From: Ceratopteris richardii
Lineage: Eukaryota; Streptophyta; Polypodiopsida; Polypodiales; Pteridaceae
Direction: 5' to 3'
Length of the DNA stretch: 64,000 nt
Assembly (NCBI GenBank): GCA_020310875.1
Contig: CM035417.1
Location: forward strand, 107,284,779 to 107,348,778
The translations under genes were made by a program, and so were the position numbers. Numbering within the stretch: position 1 is the first letter of the stretch; each line of letters opens with the position of its first letter. Positions 43,323 to 56,171 of this stretch are shown piece by piece. Below the pieces are notes generated by a model. That model worked only from the letters and a program-made list of their open reading frames with translations, was not told where the DNA came from and made no database searches.

Positions 43323-44330
43323 ATTATCTTAATACATTTTGTATAAAAACCATGCAAATAGCACATTCAAGGCCATTCTTGGACACCAATCAAATTTTTT
43401 TGTGGAGCAAAGCTATCAGAAGTTCTGTGGTGGTCAAATCTTTCATGTTCTAGGCATACCTTAAGGATTTGATGACACCATGGATGAGGGATGGGAATGC
43501 ATTCTTTTTTAGATCGAAAGAAGGTTAGGATATTTTAAGAGATTGCAAATAAACTTGGCGGGTTGTGCCATGGTGGTTAACAATTTTCTTATAGACTCAC
43601 TAACTTACTTTCCATCTAGTCTAGTATTGAAAGATACAAAGTTGCCTAAGTTGACAAGAAGCTGTAGATTTTTTTTTCGTGATGGATCATAAGAGAAGAG
43701 GTATATCCAATACAAAATGGAGCTTTTTTAAAGATAAAAAATATGAGGGTGTGTTTGGAACTTTAAACATAAAGGAATTAGTTGATGAATTGGGAGCCAA
43801 GTGGTTCATCAAACCATGGAACAATATGGACACCTCATGGGCCAAACAAATTTTTAGCAATAAAAGAAATATTGCTCATCTTCGTCTTTAAAGGTGGAAG
43901 GTACACGACTTGCTCACCTTGTTGTTTTAACCTTTTCATATTCCCTCCAGAGGATCACATTTAGTTTGTTCATTTTGGAAATGTTGATGTTAGATGAAAC
44001 TTCACATCAAGGTTAGTGAGGACTTGAAGTGGGATGCTCGTATTAGACAACACAATTCTATTTTGTTCCCAATCAAGGGTATTGTATCTCTCGACATTGA
44101 TAAAAAAAACTATGGAACAAAGGATTTCGCATGTGAAAGGATCTATGGAATGAAGAAAGAAGACATTCGATCATCTTTACTGACATTAATTTGGAATGGT
44201 GAGTGAACTATGATGATTGGTGTTTATTAAGAAACAAAATATCTCTTTCTTATTTTTTGCTATGTAGATAATTAGAGGTATGTGTGATGCCTATAGAACA
44301 TTTGTAGTGTATATGAACAAGCTGAACAAG
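43323..44330. other. No gene recognised
   Basis: AT-rich sequence with only short frames (such as 43679-43891 and 43994-44206) whose products match nothing I know. Probably decayed retroelement sequence. The right end merges into a Gypsy RT remnant. Confidence 0.35.
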
Positions 44331-44628
44331 GAAGATAATGATGAAAATCATCAAAATTATATAGAGAATCTTTTGAAAGAATATGCACATGTATTCCAAA
44401 AGACTTTCTTGGTATACCTCCACCTAGGTTGATTCACAAACACAATTGACCTGTATCGAGGGATTGAACCATGTTTTAGAGCACCCTATTAAAGGAGCTT
44501 AAGGTTTAATTAGATGATATTTTGAAGAAATGCTTGATAAGACTGACCATTTTACTTGGGTATCACCTATTTTGTTTTAGAAGAAGAAAGATGGCCTTTA
44601 TAGATTATGTGTTGGCTACAAGGGTTTG
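44331..44628 (+). pseudogene. Gypsy reverse transcriptase start, degraded
   Basis: Translation with stops gives YAHVFQKT, then EEMLDKTDHFTWVSPILF.KKKDGLYRLCVGYKGL, the usual start of a Gypsy RT (VSPILxVKKKDGxxRxCVDYRxL). It is cut at 44628 by the following LTR. Confidence 0.65.
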
Positions 44629-44849
44629 TGTTAGATCTATTTAGACCTCCATGGTCTACCAATGGTCTACCTGCATTTGGTCGAGGACCCTAGCCAAGTC
44701 AAGAAACAGAGCTCGGGGGAGCCAAGGCCATCTCCTCAGAGTGGCCATATGAGGAGTCTTTGGACCTTAGAGAAGATTCTAGAGGTGCCAAGGGCAAGGG
44801 CTATTTAAGGTTGGGAGGAGAGTGGCAGGTAGCTAATTGGGATCTTTCA
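44629..44849 (+). repeat. Second G-type LTR (about 221 bp) followed by a primer-like site
   Basis: Matches 43076-43322 closely (TCTACC, GAGCTCGGGGGAGCCAAGG, GGTTGGGAGGAGAGTGG), with one internal deletion. It is followed by TTGCTACCAGAGCTTG, resembling a tRNA-Met type primer site. It looks like the 5' LTR of a second G-family insertion into the RT remnant, with nothing recognisable of its coding part after it. Confidence 0.7.
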
Positions 44850-45742
44850 TTTGCTACCAGAGCTTGAGTGAGAGAAAGAAAAGTCTTCGAGAGAAAGCAA
44901 GTTCACCATCTTCTTCAAAGTTTTTTGTGGGGAAACTTTTGGAGACGGAACACATTCATTTTTGGAGAGGACCTCGAAAATTATGCACTTCCTAGACTAC
45001 TATTTTATAAGCTAAGTCCTATTCCTCAAAAGGAAATGTGCACCACTAAACCTATCATAGAAATTTTTTTGCCAAATGCATTGTCATGAACATCCCACTC
45101 ATTCAAGCTTTTTGATGCCTGTGAGGGATTCATGGAAGGCACTAGTACCACTTGTATATCAAAGCCTTCGAATTCTTTGTGGAAATCTAAGCACTTCTCC
45201 ACTCTATGTTTTTAAGAGCACACCCTTTGAAAGTAAAGTTTGACTTTTATAGTGATGTACAAATTATGGACGAAGGTATTACATGCTTCAAAGGACATTT
45301 ATGATTAGATGTTTCTTTGAAAAGGAGAATGGGGGGGGGTTCACGTGTCTTTCAAAGAAAAGGAGAAAGGTTGCGCTCCCATGTGGGGAGCTGACATGGG
45401 ACAGATTCATGGGAGAGCATTGCTTGGAGGGGGATATGCTCCACCAAAAGAGGAAGGCACATGCAAGGGGAGAAGTAGGGTGGAAGCTCGTTAGCCTAGA
45501 AGAAAAAATGTGGTCTATTCATCCGTGAAAGGGGGGACACAGAAACAGAGAGCAGATATAGTATTCAATAGAGTTTTTTACTCGAAGCATGTACCAAGGG
45601 TGAAGGAAAGACGAGATGGGTTAGCATTCAATAGAGGAAAGAGATCGATTTCTTTATGGTGGCCAAGCATGCAAAGCAGGAGGGGAAAGTTACCATCGTT
45701 ATCGCACCAATGCTCCTACCTTTTGCTACACGGCATCTTCTG
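44850..45742. other. Unassigned stretch with short overlapping frames
   Basis: Downstream of the G-type LTR. Several short plus-strand frames (44868-45089, 45283-45528, 45510-45815) are open but encode no recognisable domain, and the last runs into the Copia E2 LTR. It could be the leader of the second G-type element. A run of ten Gs occurs at about 45332. Confidence 0.3.
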
Positions 45743-47011
45743 TGAAGAGATGGATAGGTATGTGCTTGAAGATGAAGAGGTGTTGCAAAATCCTTGCTCT
45801 ACACCAGCCAAATGAACTCCAGAAGTATATGGTGGGCCCTTTTAGCTTGCCAATGGATGTATTAGATACCCTATGTACCTTGGAAGATCACTCTCAAAAA
45901 GATAGATCAAAGCAGATAAGTTGGAGTTAGCTCAGAGCTGAAAACTTGCTATTCTTGGTTCATACACCTGTCCAGTGTTTTACATAATTCTCTGAGCACA
46001 GTAGCAATTAGCTTAATTCCTCTTGGGGAAGTCTAGGTAACTTAAAGAGCTAACTTTCAAGAGTAATATCATAAAAAATAATGAACCACACACTGAGAAT
46101 GAGTTTTAACAACTGATGGCATCATCCCGATTTTCACGGGCTGCTACAGTTTGAGACCAATGAGCAGACAAATCAATATAAATCACAACATAGGAATCCA
46201 ATGATAATGAAAATTTGTATGGTTATACTAGACAGTAAGCTAACTCCAACAAGCTTTAAATCACTGAATTTGGATAAGTAACCACTGAGAAACACCTCTG
46301 ACAAGATGCGTGAAAAAGTCGGGTACCTGACAGAGAAGTGAAGATGAACAGACCCTGTTGACTTCAAATGAACATAATTGAAGATTGCAACATCCAAATG
46401 ACATGAAACTTTGTGAGCATATAGTAGACTTATAGAGCTAACTTTACCAAGTTAAATCACTGAAAATATGCACCAAGCTCAGAGAAAACATCTCTGCAAG
46501 CTGACTGAGAAAACTGAGAGTAATGGCAGTGAGTAGTACACTTCACAAGAACATGGAAAGATGAACTCAAATAATCATGAAAATGAAAGTATATTGCTTG
46601 TACAATACAATGACTTACTGATACATATGTGTGCCTTGTAATCACACCTTGATATGGCATAAATCTTAGCTCTTGGAGGTCTTCACATAGGTCTCTCTAA
46701 CCAGGACTAAAACTGCCATCTATTTATAGTTGAGTTTGGGAGGCTAACTTCCCTCAATCACTCTCCAATCAATCAATGATTGATTTGATTCTCTACCTAC
46801 CACAAATCACGAATTCATGGCTCTTCTTTCCATTCTTGATCAAGTGGACTCAACCACTTAAGATTCTTTCACTTTTACATTAAGTAAACTCTTCAAAAGT
46901 TACAAGAGGTAGTTCACAAGTGAACTTTACATAGTCTTCTTTTTAAAGCTTCTTCTAAGACTTTGTGGGACTCAAGCCAATACTTAGGCTTGTCATAGAC
47001 TTGCTCCAACA
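45743..47011 (-). repeat. 3' LTR of Copia E2 (1,269 bp)
   Basis: In the element's orientation it opens TGTTGGAGCAAG (from 47011) and ends ATCTCTTCA (to 45743), the same length as the E1 LTR. The TATA box on the minus strand is at 46721-46728. The polypurine tract (minus strand TTGAGGGGGAGC) is at 47012-47023. Confidence 0.9.
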
Positions 47012-47059
47012 GCTCCCCCTCAATCCAAGTATGCTTGAGGTCTTCAACCTTCCAAGATT

Positions 47060-49339
47060 ACCTGCAAACCAATCATAGCCTTAAATTTGCAAAGCTTTGT
47101 ACCATCCAATGCTTTGGTTAGAATATCTGCACATTGTTGATGAGTGGACACATATGATATTTGAATCTCTTTGCTTAGAACCTTCTCTCATACATAGTGA
47201 TAATGAACTTCAATATGTTTAGTCCTTGCATAAAAATAGGATTAGTAGCCAAATGAATAGAACTCATATTGTCACCAAAAATAGTTGGAATTCCAAACTC
47301 CAATCCAAGATCTTTGAATAATGTCTTCATCCACATAGCTTCTTGTGTAGATATGGCAAGACCTCTATATTTAGCTTCAGTAGAAGAGAGAGCAATTGTG
47401 GGTTGCTTCTTGGATGACCATGAAATAAGCTTTGAACCTGCAAAGGTAAGATAACCTAAAGTGCTCCTTCTATCTTCTTTGGAGCCAACCCAATCTGCAT
47501 CAGAAAATAGCTTCAAACCTAAATCAGATACATAAGGATAATAAAGTCCTTCATTTATGGTTCCTTTGAGATACTTGAGAATCCTTTTGGAAGCATCCAT
47601 ATGTGGTTTCCTTGGTGTGTGCATAAATTGACTTAGCACACTCACACTGTAACATATATCTACTCTTGTCAATGTGGCATAGTTGAGACTACCCACTAGA
47701 CTTTGATATGATGTGATGTCCTCTATGAGTTCACCTTCATGTGAGCTCAATTTTTGATTGACCTCCATTGGAGTACCTACAATTTTACAATCTTGCATCT
47801 TGAATTTTGCCAACATGTCCTTAATGTACTTTCTTTGAGTGAGAAACAAACCATGATCTTTGTAGACAACTTCCAAACCTAGGAAGTAGGTAAGTGAACC
47901 CAAATCACTTATCTTGAACTCTTCTCTCATCTGATCTTTGATCTTCTTCATACCATCTGCATCATTTCCTGTCAATATAATATCATCTACATATACACAT
48001 AGGTAGATGACCTCAGAATTACTCTTTTTAATAAAGAGTGAAGGATCTGCCTTGCTTGGTTGAAAGCCTTTGTCCTGCAAGAATGAAACAAGCCTGAAAT
48101 TCCAAGCTCTTGGAGCTTGCTTGAGACCATACAATGCTTTGTTAAGTTTACACACATAATCAGGATAAACTTGATTCTCAAAACCAAGTGGTTGTGCCAT
48201 ATATACCTCTTCTGTTATCCAACCATTCAAGAATGCATTCTTTACATCTAGTTGAAGTATCTTCCAATTCTTGGAAGAGGCAATACTAAGCAAAACCCTA
48301 ATAGTAGGCATCTTTGCCACAGGAGAGAAGGTCTCCTCATAATCAATTCCCTGAGTTTGTGCAGAGCCTTTTGCTACAAGCCTTGCCTTATACCTATTAA
48401 TTGAACCATCAGAATTCTTCTTGAGTTTATAGACCCATCTTGAGCCTATTACCTTCATGGATGAAGTCTTGGGCACCAAATCCCAAGTGTTGTTTTCCTC
48501 AAGTGCTTCAATCTCTTCCTTCATTGCATGCTTCCATTCTGTTTTTGCTTTGGCCTCTTCGAATGATGATGGCTCCTCTTGGTTTATGTCATGTGCTATG
48601 TAGATAGAATGTTTAGTTACTAATGAGGTGTCAAACCCATACCTTTCTCGTTTTTTCTTTTCCCTCATAGATCTTCTTAGGCCATGATGTGATGATTCTG
48701 CCTCATGTCCAAGTTCCTCCAATTTTGCTTTACCTTTAGACTTCCATGCTTTGATCTTTTCCGTGTGAGATTCTTCATCATCCTCTGAGGTGTCTTGTTC
48801 TTCAATCTTTGATTGTTCTCTACCAAGCTTTGGAAAATCTTCTTCAAGATCATATGGTAAATTGATCTTCCTGCATGAATCTTCATACCATGAATTGTTC
48901 TCATCAAAAACTACATCTCTGCTTACCAAGAATCTTTTGTTGGTAGGGTTGTATAACCTGTAGCCCTTTTGATTGTTCTCATATCCAATAAATACACACC
49001 TTTCTGCCTTTGGATCCATCTTGCCTCTAACCTGTGAAGGAACATGAGCAAAAGCAATACATCCAAAAATTTTACAATGATCTAAGCTTGGTCTTCTTCC
49101 ATTCCAAGCCTCATATGGAGTCATCCCATCAAGGGATTTTGAAGGCAACCTGTTAATCAAGTAAGTGGCTGTAGATACAGCCTCAGCCCATAAGTAATTA
49201 GGTAAATGCTTTTCATTTAACATAGACCTTGCAGCTTCAACAATTGTCCTATTCCTCCTTTCTGCCACTCCATTTTGCTGAGGAGTGTACCTTGTAGTTA
49301 CCTCTCTTTTGATTCCTCTTTCTTGAAGAAAAGAATCAA
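47060..49339 (-). pseudogene. Copia E2 integrase C-terminus, RT and RNase H (697 open codons)
   Basis: The open frame 47175-49268 starts at the integrase residues (V)AERRNRTIVEAARS and runs through RT ([32 protein letters not shown]) to RNase H ([16 protein letters not shown]). It loses frame near 47230, in the segment equivalent to FHARTKHIE; the rest of the tail (to about 47060) is in another frame. It is much less damaged than E1 over the same span, but it cannot make Gag or protease. Confidence 0.88.
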
Positions 49340-52300
49340 TAAAGACGTTTTCTTCTTTTTACACTCACCCATCAGTCAAGGACATGTAGAGACACAAGAT
49401 GACACTGAGAACAAGATTACAGATGTGGGAGATGTTGCATACAATGGATCGCAAAGCTCCAACATGTTAAAGGATGTGTTGCATGTGCCAACCATTACAA
49501 AGAACTTGGTTTCAGTAGGTCAAATGGTTGAAAGAGTTTATGATGTGAGGTTCAATGATGAAGGATGTTTTGTTGAAGAACCCATGCAGGACTACAAGCT
49601 CATAGCAAAAGGAAAGAAGCAAGAAAGACTCTTCACCATAGAGGTAAAGCCATCAATCCCTCACACTATCTACTTGTCAATTGAAAATAAATAGATTGCA
49701 AAAATCGACCTATGGCAGAAAAGAATTGGACACATGAACTTACAAAGAATGAAGGACATGCAAAGGAAGGGCTTGGTGAGTGGTCTACGTGATCTTACAT
49801 CTCAAAATATGCAACATTCATGCCATGCTTGTCAATTAGGAAAACAAAGAAGATTGCCATTCAAGAAGGGAGCACATGTGAGCAATGATGTGTTGAGTCT
49901 CATACACACAGATGTATGGGGACCTACAAGGGAGCCATCCATTGGAGCTAATAGATATTTTGTCACATTTATAGATGATCATTCAAGGCTTGTTTGGATG
50001 CATTGCGTGAAGTCAAAGTCAGAGGTGTTTTACCACTTCAAGAGGTTCAAAAACCTAGTGGAGAAGGAAATAGGGAAGTATATAAAGACTCTCAGATCGG
50101 ATGGAGGGGGGGGGCGGGAGTATTTTCAAATGAATTTTTGGATTTTTTACATGATCATGGCATCAAATGAAAAAAAAATCACTTGCAATTATACACCTCA
50201 ACAAAATGGGGTGGAAGAATAGATACATAGCACAAGTGGCTAGAGCATTGTTAAATGAAATGAATGTTCCTAACTCTTATTGGGCTGATGCAACAAATAC
50301 AACCATATACATATGAATAGGTGTCCAACCTCAGGAGTACATGGAGTTACACCTTATGAAGCTTGGGTTGGTAAGAAACCCAACCTTTCACATCTCAAAG
50401 AATTTGGTTGTGTGTGTTATGTTCACATACCTCAAGAATTGAGACACAAGTTGGACCCGAAGGTAGATAAGTGTATATTTCTTGGATATTCTTCAGAGCA
50501 AAAGGGTTTTAGATGCTATAACCCTCGCACCAAAGAGCTTAAGGTATCTAGGGATGTAATATTTGATGATTTGTTGCCTTGGTATGGTAGCAAAGGTGTG
50601 TTACCTATTGAACGATGCATATGAAGCTGAGAAGAAGTTCAAAGAACAACAACAAACTATGGAGATAAGTGGTCCAACGACTTCAAGAACACCATGAGCG
50701 GAGAGGACTACATGAGCTTGTCATGGAGGGACAAGTAATGAAGCTCATTCAATTGAAGGAAGTAGCAAAGGAAAGGAAAAGGCAAATGACAAAGACCATC
50801 GATGGGTAGACATGGAATCTACAAGTGACAAAGATATGAAAAAATTAGAAACTCTAGGATATAAGCATCTAAACCAAGGAGGAGGAGATTCCTACCACCT
50901 AATGGTGAGGTAAGGTCATGCAATAGGGTTAAATACCCTGTTCAAAGGTTAACTTATGATTCATTCATTGCAAGTCACTATGCATACATGAGTCAAGTTA
51001 TAGCTTGTGAAGAACCTAACTTTTTTGAAGAAGCAAATAAGAATAGGGAATGGATTGAAACCATGGAGGAGGAAGTCAAGGAACTTGAAGAAAATGATAA
51101 TTGGGCATTGGTGCGAAGAACAAAGGACATGAAAGTCATTGGCAACAAATGGGTGTACAAGGTAAAGAGGCATGCAGATGGGAGCATCTCTAGGTATGAA
51201 GCAAGGCTGGTTGCCAAAGGTTTTGCTCAAACCTATGGCATTGAATTTGAGGAAAAATTTAGTCAATTAGCTAAGATGTCCACCATAGGAAGTTTGATTG
51301 CAATTTCTGCCTCAAGAGGTTGGAAGAATGTACCAGTTGGACGTGAAGAATGCTTTCCTAAATGGAGAGCTTGAAGAGGTAGTCTTCATGGAGCAACCCC
51401 AAGGCTTTGAAGATGAGAGGTTTCCACATCATGTATGGAGGCTTAAGAAGGCTCTTTATGGACTCAAGCAATCCCCAAGGGCTTGGAACCAAAGACTTGT
51501 GGACTACTTGGTAAAATGTGGTTACAATCAAAGTCATGCAGACCCATCACTCTTTGTGAAGAAGCAAGCTAGAAAAATTGTTTTCATTTGTATGTATGTT
51601 GATGATTTGATCATTACAGAGGATGATGAAGCCAAAATCAAGGACATAAAGAGGAAGCTTGGTTGTGAGTCTAAAATCTCTGATTTAGGGATCTTAAGGT
51701 ACTTCCTTGGGATTGAAGTACCAAATAAAGAGGAAGGTATATACTTGATGCAAAGGAAATACATTCTAGATCTCTTGAAGAAGTTTGGCTTGTGTGATTG
51801 CAAGCCCATTTCAAATCCATTAGAAGTAAACGCTAAACTAAGTGCTCATGAAGGTGAAGAACTGAAGGATGTGACCATGTATAGGTGAATAATTGGTTCT
51901 CTCTTGTATGCTACTATGACAAGACCAGATATTGCACATGTAGTTGGAGTGTTATCTCAATTTTTATAGGCACCAAGAGTACCTCATCTTGTTGCAGCCA
52001 AAAGGGTACTTAGATACCTCAAAGAATCGGTGAATGAAGGTCTATACTATCCATTTGATGATGGATTATACGTACAAGCTTATTGTGATGCTGATTGGGA
52101 AGGTTCCAAAGATGACAAGAGGAGCACTAGTGGCTATGATATCATGCTAGGGAAGAAGACCATGTCATGGATGTCAAAGAAACAACCAACAGCGGCTCTC
52201 TCATTGATTGAAGCTCAGTATAGAGGCTTAGGACAAGTCTCATGTGAGCTTATGTGGCTCAAGAAGTTTTTTATTAATCTTGATTTGCAGGTTAAGAAAG

Positions 52301-52548
52301 TACCCATTTTTTGTGACAACATAAGTAGCATATGATTGGCTCAAAATCCAGTGTTCCATGCAAGGTTGAAGCATATAGAAGTGCACTACCACTTTATTAG
52401 AGAGGAGATCATGCCAAAGGATGTCAAGGTAGAGCATGTCAATACAAAGGACCAATATGTAGGTATGTTTACTAAAGCTTTGGATGGAGTAAAGCTACAA
52501 CACTTCACGGCATGCATTGGAATGAAGGACCTAGGCATTGAGACTTGA
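49340..52548 (+). pseudogene. Copia F: truncated protease, integrase, RT and RNase H
   Basis: Begins within the protease C-terminal part (LKDVLHVPTITKNLVSVGQM), then integrase (HMNLQRMKDM...CHACQLGK, LIHTDVWGP, a decayed RSDGG with a G run at about 50106, NYTPQQNGVEE, then a stop). RT follows in two overlapping frames (50988-51374 and 51298-51888: [26 protein letters not shown]). RNase H is 52030-52548 (CDADWEGSKDDKRSTSGY, a TGA at about 52334, [18 protein letters not shown]). Gag and the 5' LTR are absent. It abuts E2 head to head. Confidence 0.85.
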
Positions 52549-52555
52549 GGGAGAG

Positions 52556-53350
52556 TGTTGAAAATCAAGTCTCAATCATGCAAAAAGGCTCAACCACGAG
52601 TTTTGCAAGTGTACCAATAAAAAAGGAGGACCTAAAGTCATGGAATAAAGTTTGAAACTCCACCAAACTCAATCAAATTCAATTCTCATCAAATTAGTCA
52701 CCAAAAAGTGCACCTACATTGATTAGTGGGTGGTTAGCTAGATTGTAGGAAACATAAAGCTCTATATAAGCATCATCCCACATTTGTTTCTTGAGTTGTA
52801 TGCGTTTCACGAGTTTCCCACTTCGTTTAGTAAAGTCATAAACTCCAGAAAGCAGCCCCCTTGCTTGCTTACCTCATTTTCTCATGATTTTACTCCTCTC
52901 TATCTAGAGGTGTAGTTAAGCTTTTCCAAATCTGATTGTAGGAGATTGTGGAGCATTTTTATGCTCTCTCATTGTACTCATTTTCATTGATTTCAAGCTT
53001 CATTTTGTCTTTGCCCTGGACATTTCCAAAGTTTCAAGTTATTTTATTGAGTGAGTTGTGAGAAATTGCCAACTTTGTGAAGGTATATCTCTGCACATAG
53101 GCAGAGAGTGTTGCAAACAGATAGCCTGCTTTTCAAAGGGTGGTTCTCCCAGCTGAAATATCTATTTGGGATGATTTAAAGCATGTTGGGTAGCATTTAT
53201 AGTCTACTATAAGTCTGCAAAATGTCATTTTTGTTGCGATATCAAGCTCAACATGTGATGATCCAGGATGACACATACCAGTTTTTCGTTTCTCTAACAT
53301 GTATAGTGGTCACGCCGGTATATGTCAGGGATACTTCATTGAGCTTTATT
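52556..53350 (+). repeat. 3' LTR of Copia F (right end uncertain)
   Basis: TGTTGAAAATCAAG follows the purine tract TTGAGGGAGAG a few bases after the RNase H stop. The TATA box TATATAAG is at 52763-52770. No second copy is present, so the right end is a guess. Confidence 0.6.
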
Positions 53351-53884
53351 AGATTTATCTACCAAGAGTGATGGCACATTTGTTCGTGCCAGCTCACTCA
53401 TTCGTGGACATTAGGTTTTTCCTTATGTACTGATCTTTATATATTGCACTTGTTTTATTCTTGTTTTTAGGTCATTCTTGTACATTCCTTTTATGTAATA
53501 GAAGAAGAAGAAGAAGATCATTGGACCTAAACAACGAATATATCTTGCAAACCCTTGACCTCTTATGAGGAAGGGCTAGAAGAAATTACGTCTTTTGGAG
53601 ATAATCCTCGAAATACACTAAGCTTTGGTAGCACTAAGCCTAGGAAATGCTTATCACACCATAGAAGTATTTCTAACCTTGAAAAGAAACTCTCACCTTG
53701 AGAGATTATCACAGCTTAGAAGTATTAGCTTGGATCTAATTCCTTAGAAGGTAGAGTGAATTGTGCTATTATTACGCTACACAAACATCTAAATTCACTA
53801 AAGAATAGGAACTTAGAGTTTTTTACCCTTAAAGGCAAGAATGATTCTATTTGAGACAAGCCCACCACATAGTCACAAGGAAAC
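53351..53884. other. No gene recognised; left flank of element H
   Basis: May include the end of the Copia F LTR. Contains a GAA repeat near 53502-53516. The bases GAAAC at 53880-53884 form the left target-site copy for element H. Confidence 0.4.
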
Positions 53885-54574
53885 TGTCAGGGGAGCACTA
53901 GATTGTACTCTCTAACTACAGTAGACAAGATTTCAGAAATACACTTATGATTACAAGAACACCCACATAGGGAAAATAATACAAGAAGATGTAACTGATA
54001 CAAGACGTCGCACAACCCGGGACCAATAGGTATGGAAAATTGGACTAGAGATGATACAGGAGATCCCACAACCCAGGATCGTAAGTATGAGACACGATAT
54101 CTAGATTACAAGAACTCCCTTCTGGGAGATGAACTAGATACAAGAAAGAACTCGACAGGATCTCGTACTACGAGATTACAAGGGGACAAGATAGGATGTC
54201 CAAGAACTAGACTAGAACAAGGAACAAGACAAGAACTAGAACTTGAACTTGAAGAGTACTTACTTGGCAGTCATGACTCCTTGAGCTCCCAAGACTCGTA
54301 TTGGCAAGACTGATTATGAATGTGGCCAACCCTTCCTTATATAGGTTTTCAAGGGAGTTTCCCAAGGCGGATGCAAGTTGATGATGTCATCAATGATGTC
54401 AACAAATCGATCACGACCTCAGAATGTCAGAATTTAGCAAATAGACAGTTGATCTCAGGGTTTTGGCATGTTCCGAATGTAATGAGAGCATTGGTTTCAC
54501 CTAGTTTTGAAAAACATGAGATATAGGATTCAGATGGAATCTAAGGTTCAGGATGGTTTCCTTTGTCCATGATA
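53885..54574 (-). repeat. 3' LTR of element H (left copy)
   Basis: Plus-strand ends TGTCAGGGGAGC...CCATGATA. The last base pair of the element-strand TG start appears mutated (TA), compared with the right copy. The TATA box (minus TATATAAG) is at 54337-54344. Adjacent at 54575-54595 the minus strand has the polypurine tract CTTGAGGGGGAGGTGA. Confidence 0.88.
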
Positions 54575-55903
54575 TCACCTCCCCCTCAAGCGACGAGTTC
54601 CACAAGGAGCGGTCATGTTATTTGGTCTAGGCTTCATTGGATTTCTCTTATGGAATTCTCGGACCTTGATTGGTGCTCTCTGAAGGTTTTCTGCAGGTTC
54701 CCAAGTACGATCACTGATGTCGCACCCTTTCCAATGAATAACGTATTCCAATCTTCCTCGAGATATTCTAGAATATAGGACATGCTCGACTTCAAATTCT
54801 TCATGGTCATCAATCTCGATAGCTGGTGAAGGACTAGGTCTCTCCCCCCTCAATGGCAAAATCTGATATGGTTCCAACATGGATACATGGAAAGCTAGAT
54901 GTATTCTCATGGTGCTTTGTAGCTGGAGCGTTAAGGTGACTGGATTGATCTTGGCCAAGATGGTGAATGGACCAAATCTTTGATGATCTAACTTTGCAAA
55001 GGGCCTTGAAGTTTGAAAATTGTTTCTGAGTAACCATACTTTATCCCCACTTTGATACGATGGATTTTGGACACGATGTTGATCTGCATAGTACTTGTAT
55101 TGTTCTTGAGCTTTATGGATCTCTTCCTTGAGTTCTTTGTGACTGTCCACCAGGTACTGGGCCTTGTCTCTGGCAGCTGGGTTCTTGACATGATTTGAGA
55201 GTTGTATATCCATTCTTGGATGTTGTCCATACTTTGCAAAGAAGGGAGTTTTCTTAGTAGATGCATGAACACTATTGTTATAGGCAAACTCTGCAAAGGG
55301 TAACAACTCAAATCAATCATTTTGGTGATAGTTGCTCTAGGATTCGATTCACCCATTCTGTTTGTCCATCAATCTGTGGATGATTTGTTGTAGATAGTTA
55401 ACTTGAACACCAAGGAGCTTGCAAAGATTGTTCCAAAAGCTAGATATGAACTGTGGACCTCGATCACTGACAATATCATCAGGCAATCCATGGAGCCTAA
55501 AGATGTATCTGAGAAAAAGTCTAGCAATAGCTGCACTTGTGATTGCCTTTGTAGTTGGAATGAAGTGTGCCATCTTTGTAAATCTATCCACAATAACAAG
55601 AATGACATCATATTTATCTGACTTTGGTAGATCTGTGATGAAATCCATAGACAATGAAGCCCATGGCTTTTTTGGAATAGGTAAAGGTCGCAAGAGGCCG
55701 TGAGTTTTATGTCGCGGTACCTTAGATCTATTGCTAGTGTCACAAGTTCGAATATATTCTTTGACTTCCTTCCACATTTGAGGCCACCAAAAATCCCTTG
55801 ATATGAGTTCTATTGTTTTATTTACTCCAAAATGTCCCGCTGCAAGGTTGTAATGATGTTGTTGAAGTACTTGGATCCTGGGCTTTCTTGGAGGGACATA
55901 CAA
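54575..55903 (-). pseudogene. Integrase and chromodomain of element H
   Basis: The frame 55349-55903 holds the zinc finger (HHYNLAAGHFGVNKT...CDTS, where the last Cys of CX2C is Ser), and the core Asp residues in SMDFITDLP and VSDRGPQF. It is then lost before the Glu (HRLMDKQNG, stop). The frame 54575-55306 continues with FAEFAYNNSVHASTKKTPF, GDKVWLLRNNF, FGPFTILAKI, HLAFHVSMLEPY and a clear chromodomain (EFEVEHVLYSRISRGRLEYVIHWKGCDISDRTWEPAENL). The chromodomain is known in this family to target insertion by reading chromatin marks. A frameshift between the two parts inactivates the integrase. Confidence 0.9.
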
Positions 55904-56171
55904 TAGGTTCCTATAGAATAGTAATCCGTCCTTTTCTTGAAATTAATTTACTTCTTGGACTTTTCCTTCTTGAGCTTTCTGCTTAACATTACAAAACAAT
56001 TAATCTTGTGGTAGATTCATGGATCAAATGATTCAAGGCTGAATCTTCATGATGGGTTGAAGAGATAACTCCTAAATGGAGATGCTCAGGCTTGAGTAAT
56101 ACACTCTCTTGATGATCAAAGGCCTCTTCACCCTTCTTTGGTGCAAAGTAAGATCTTTTGGACAAGGCATC

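Larger units (their letters stand above)
45743..49339 (-). mobile_element. Element E2: Copia of the E family, 5' half missing
   Basis: On the minus strand, the integrase C-terminal part, RT and RNase H are followed by a polypurine tract and a full 3' LTR. Homology to E1 ends at 49339, inside integrase (E1 position about 33846), where Copia F begins. Gag, protease, half of integrase and the 5' LTR are missing, so this is a truncated copy. Confidence 0.9.

Noticed and set aside
45283..45815. Overlapping small ORFs as a novel gene
   Set aside because: No recognisable domain, no start context, and the last frame runs into the Copia E2 LTR.
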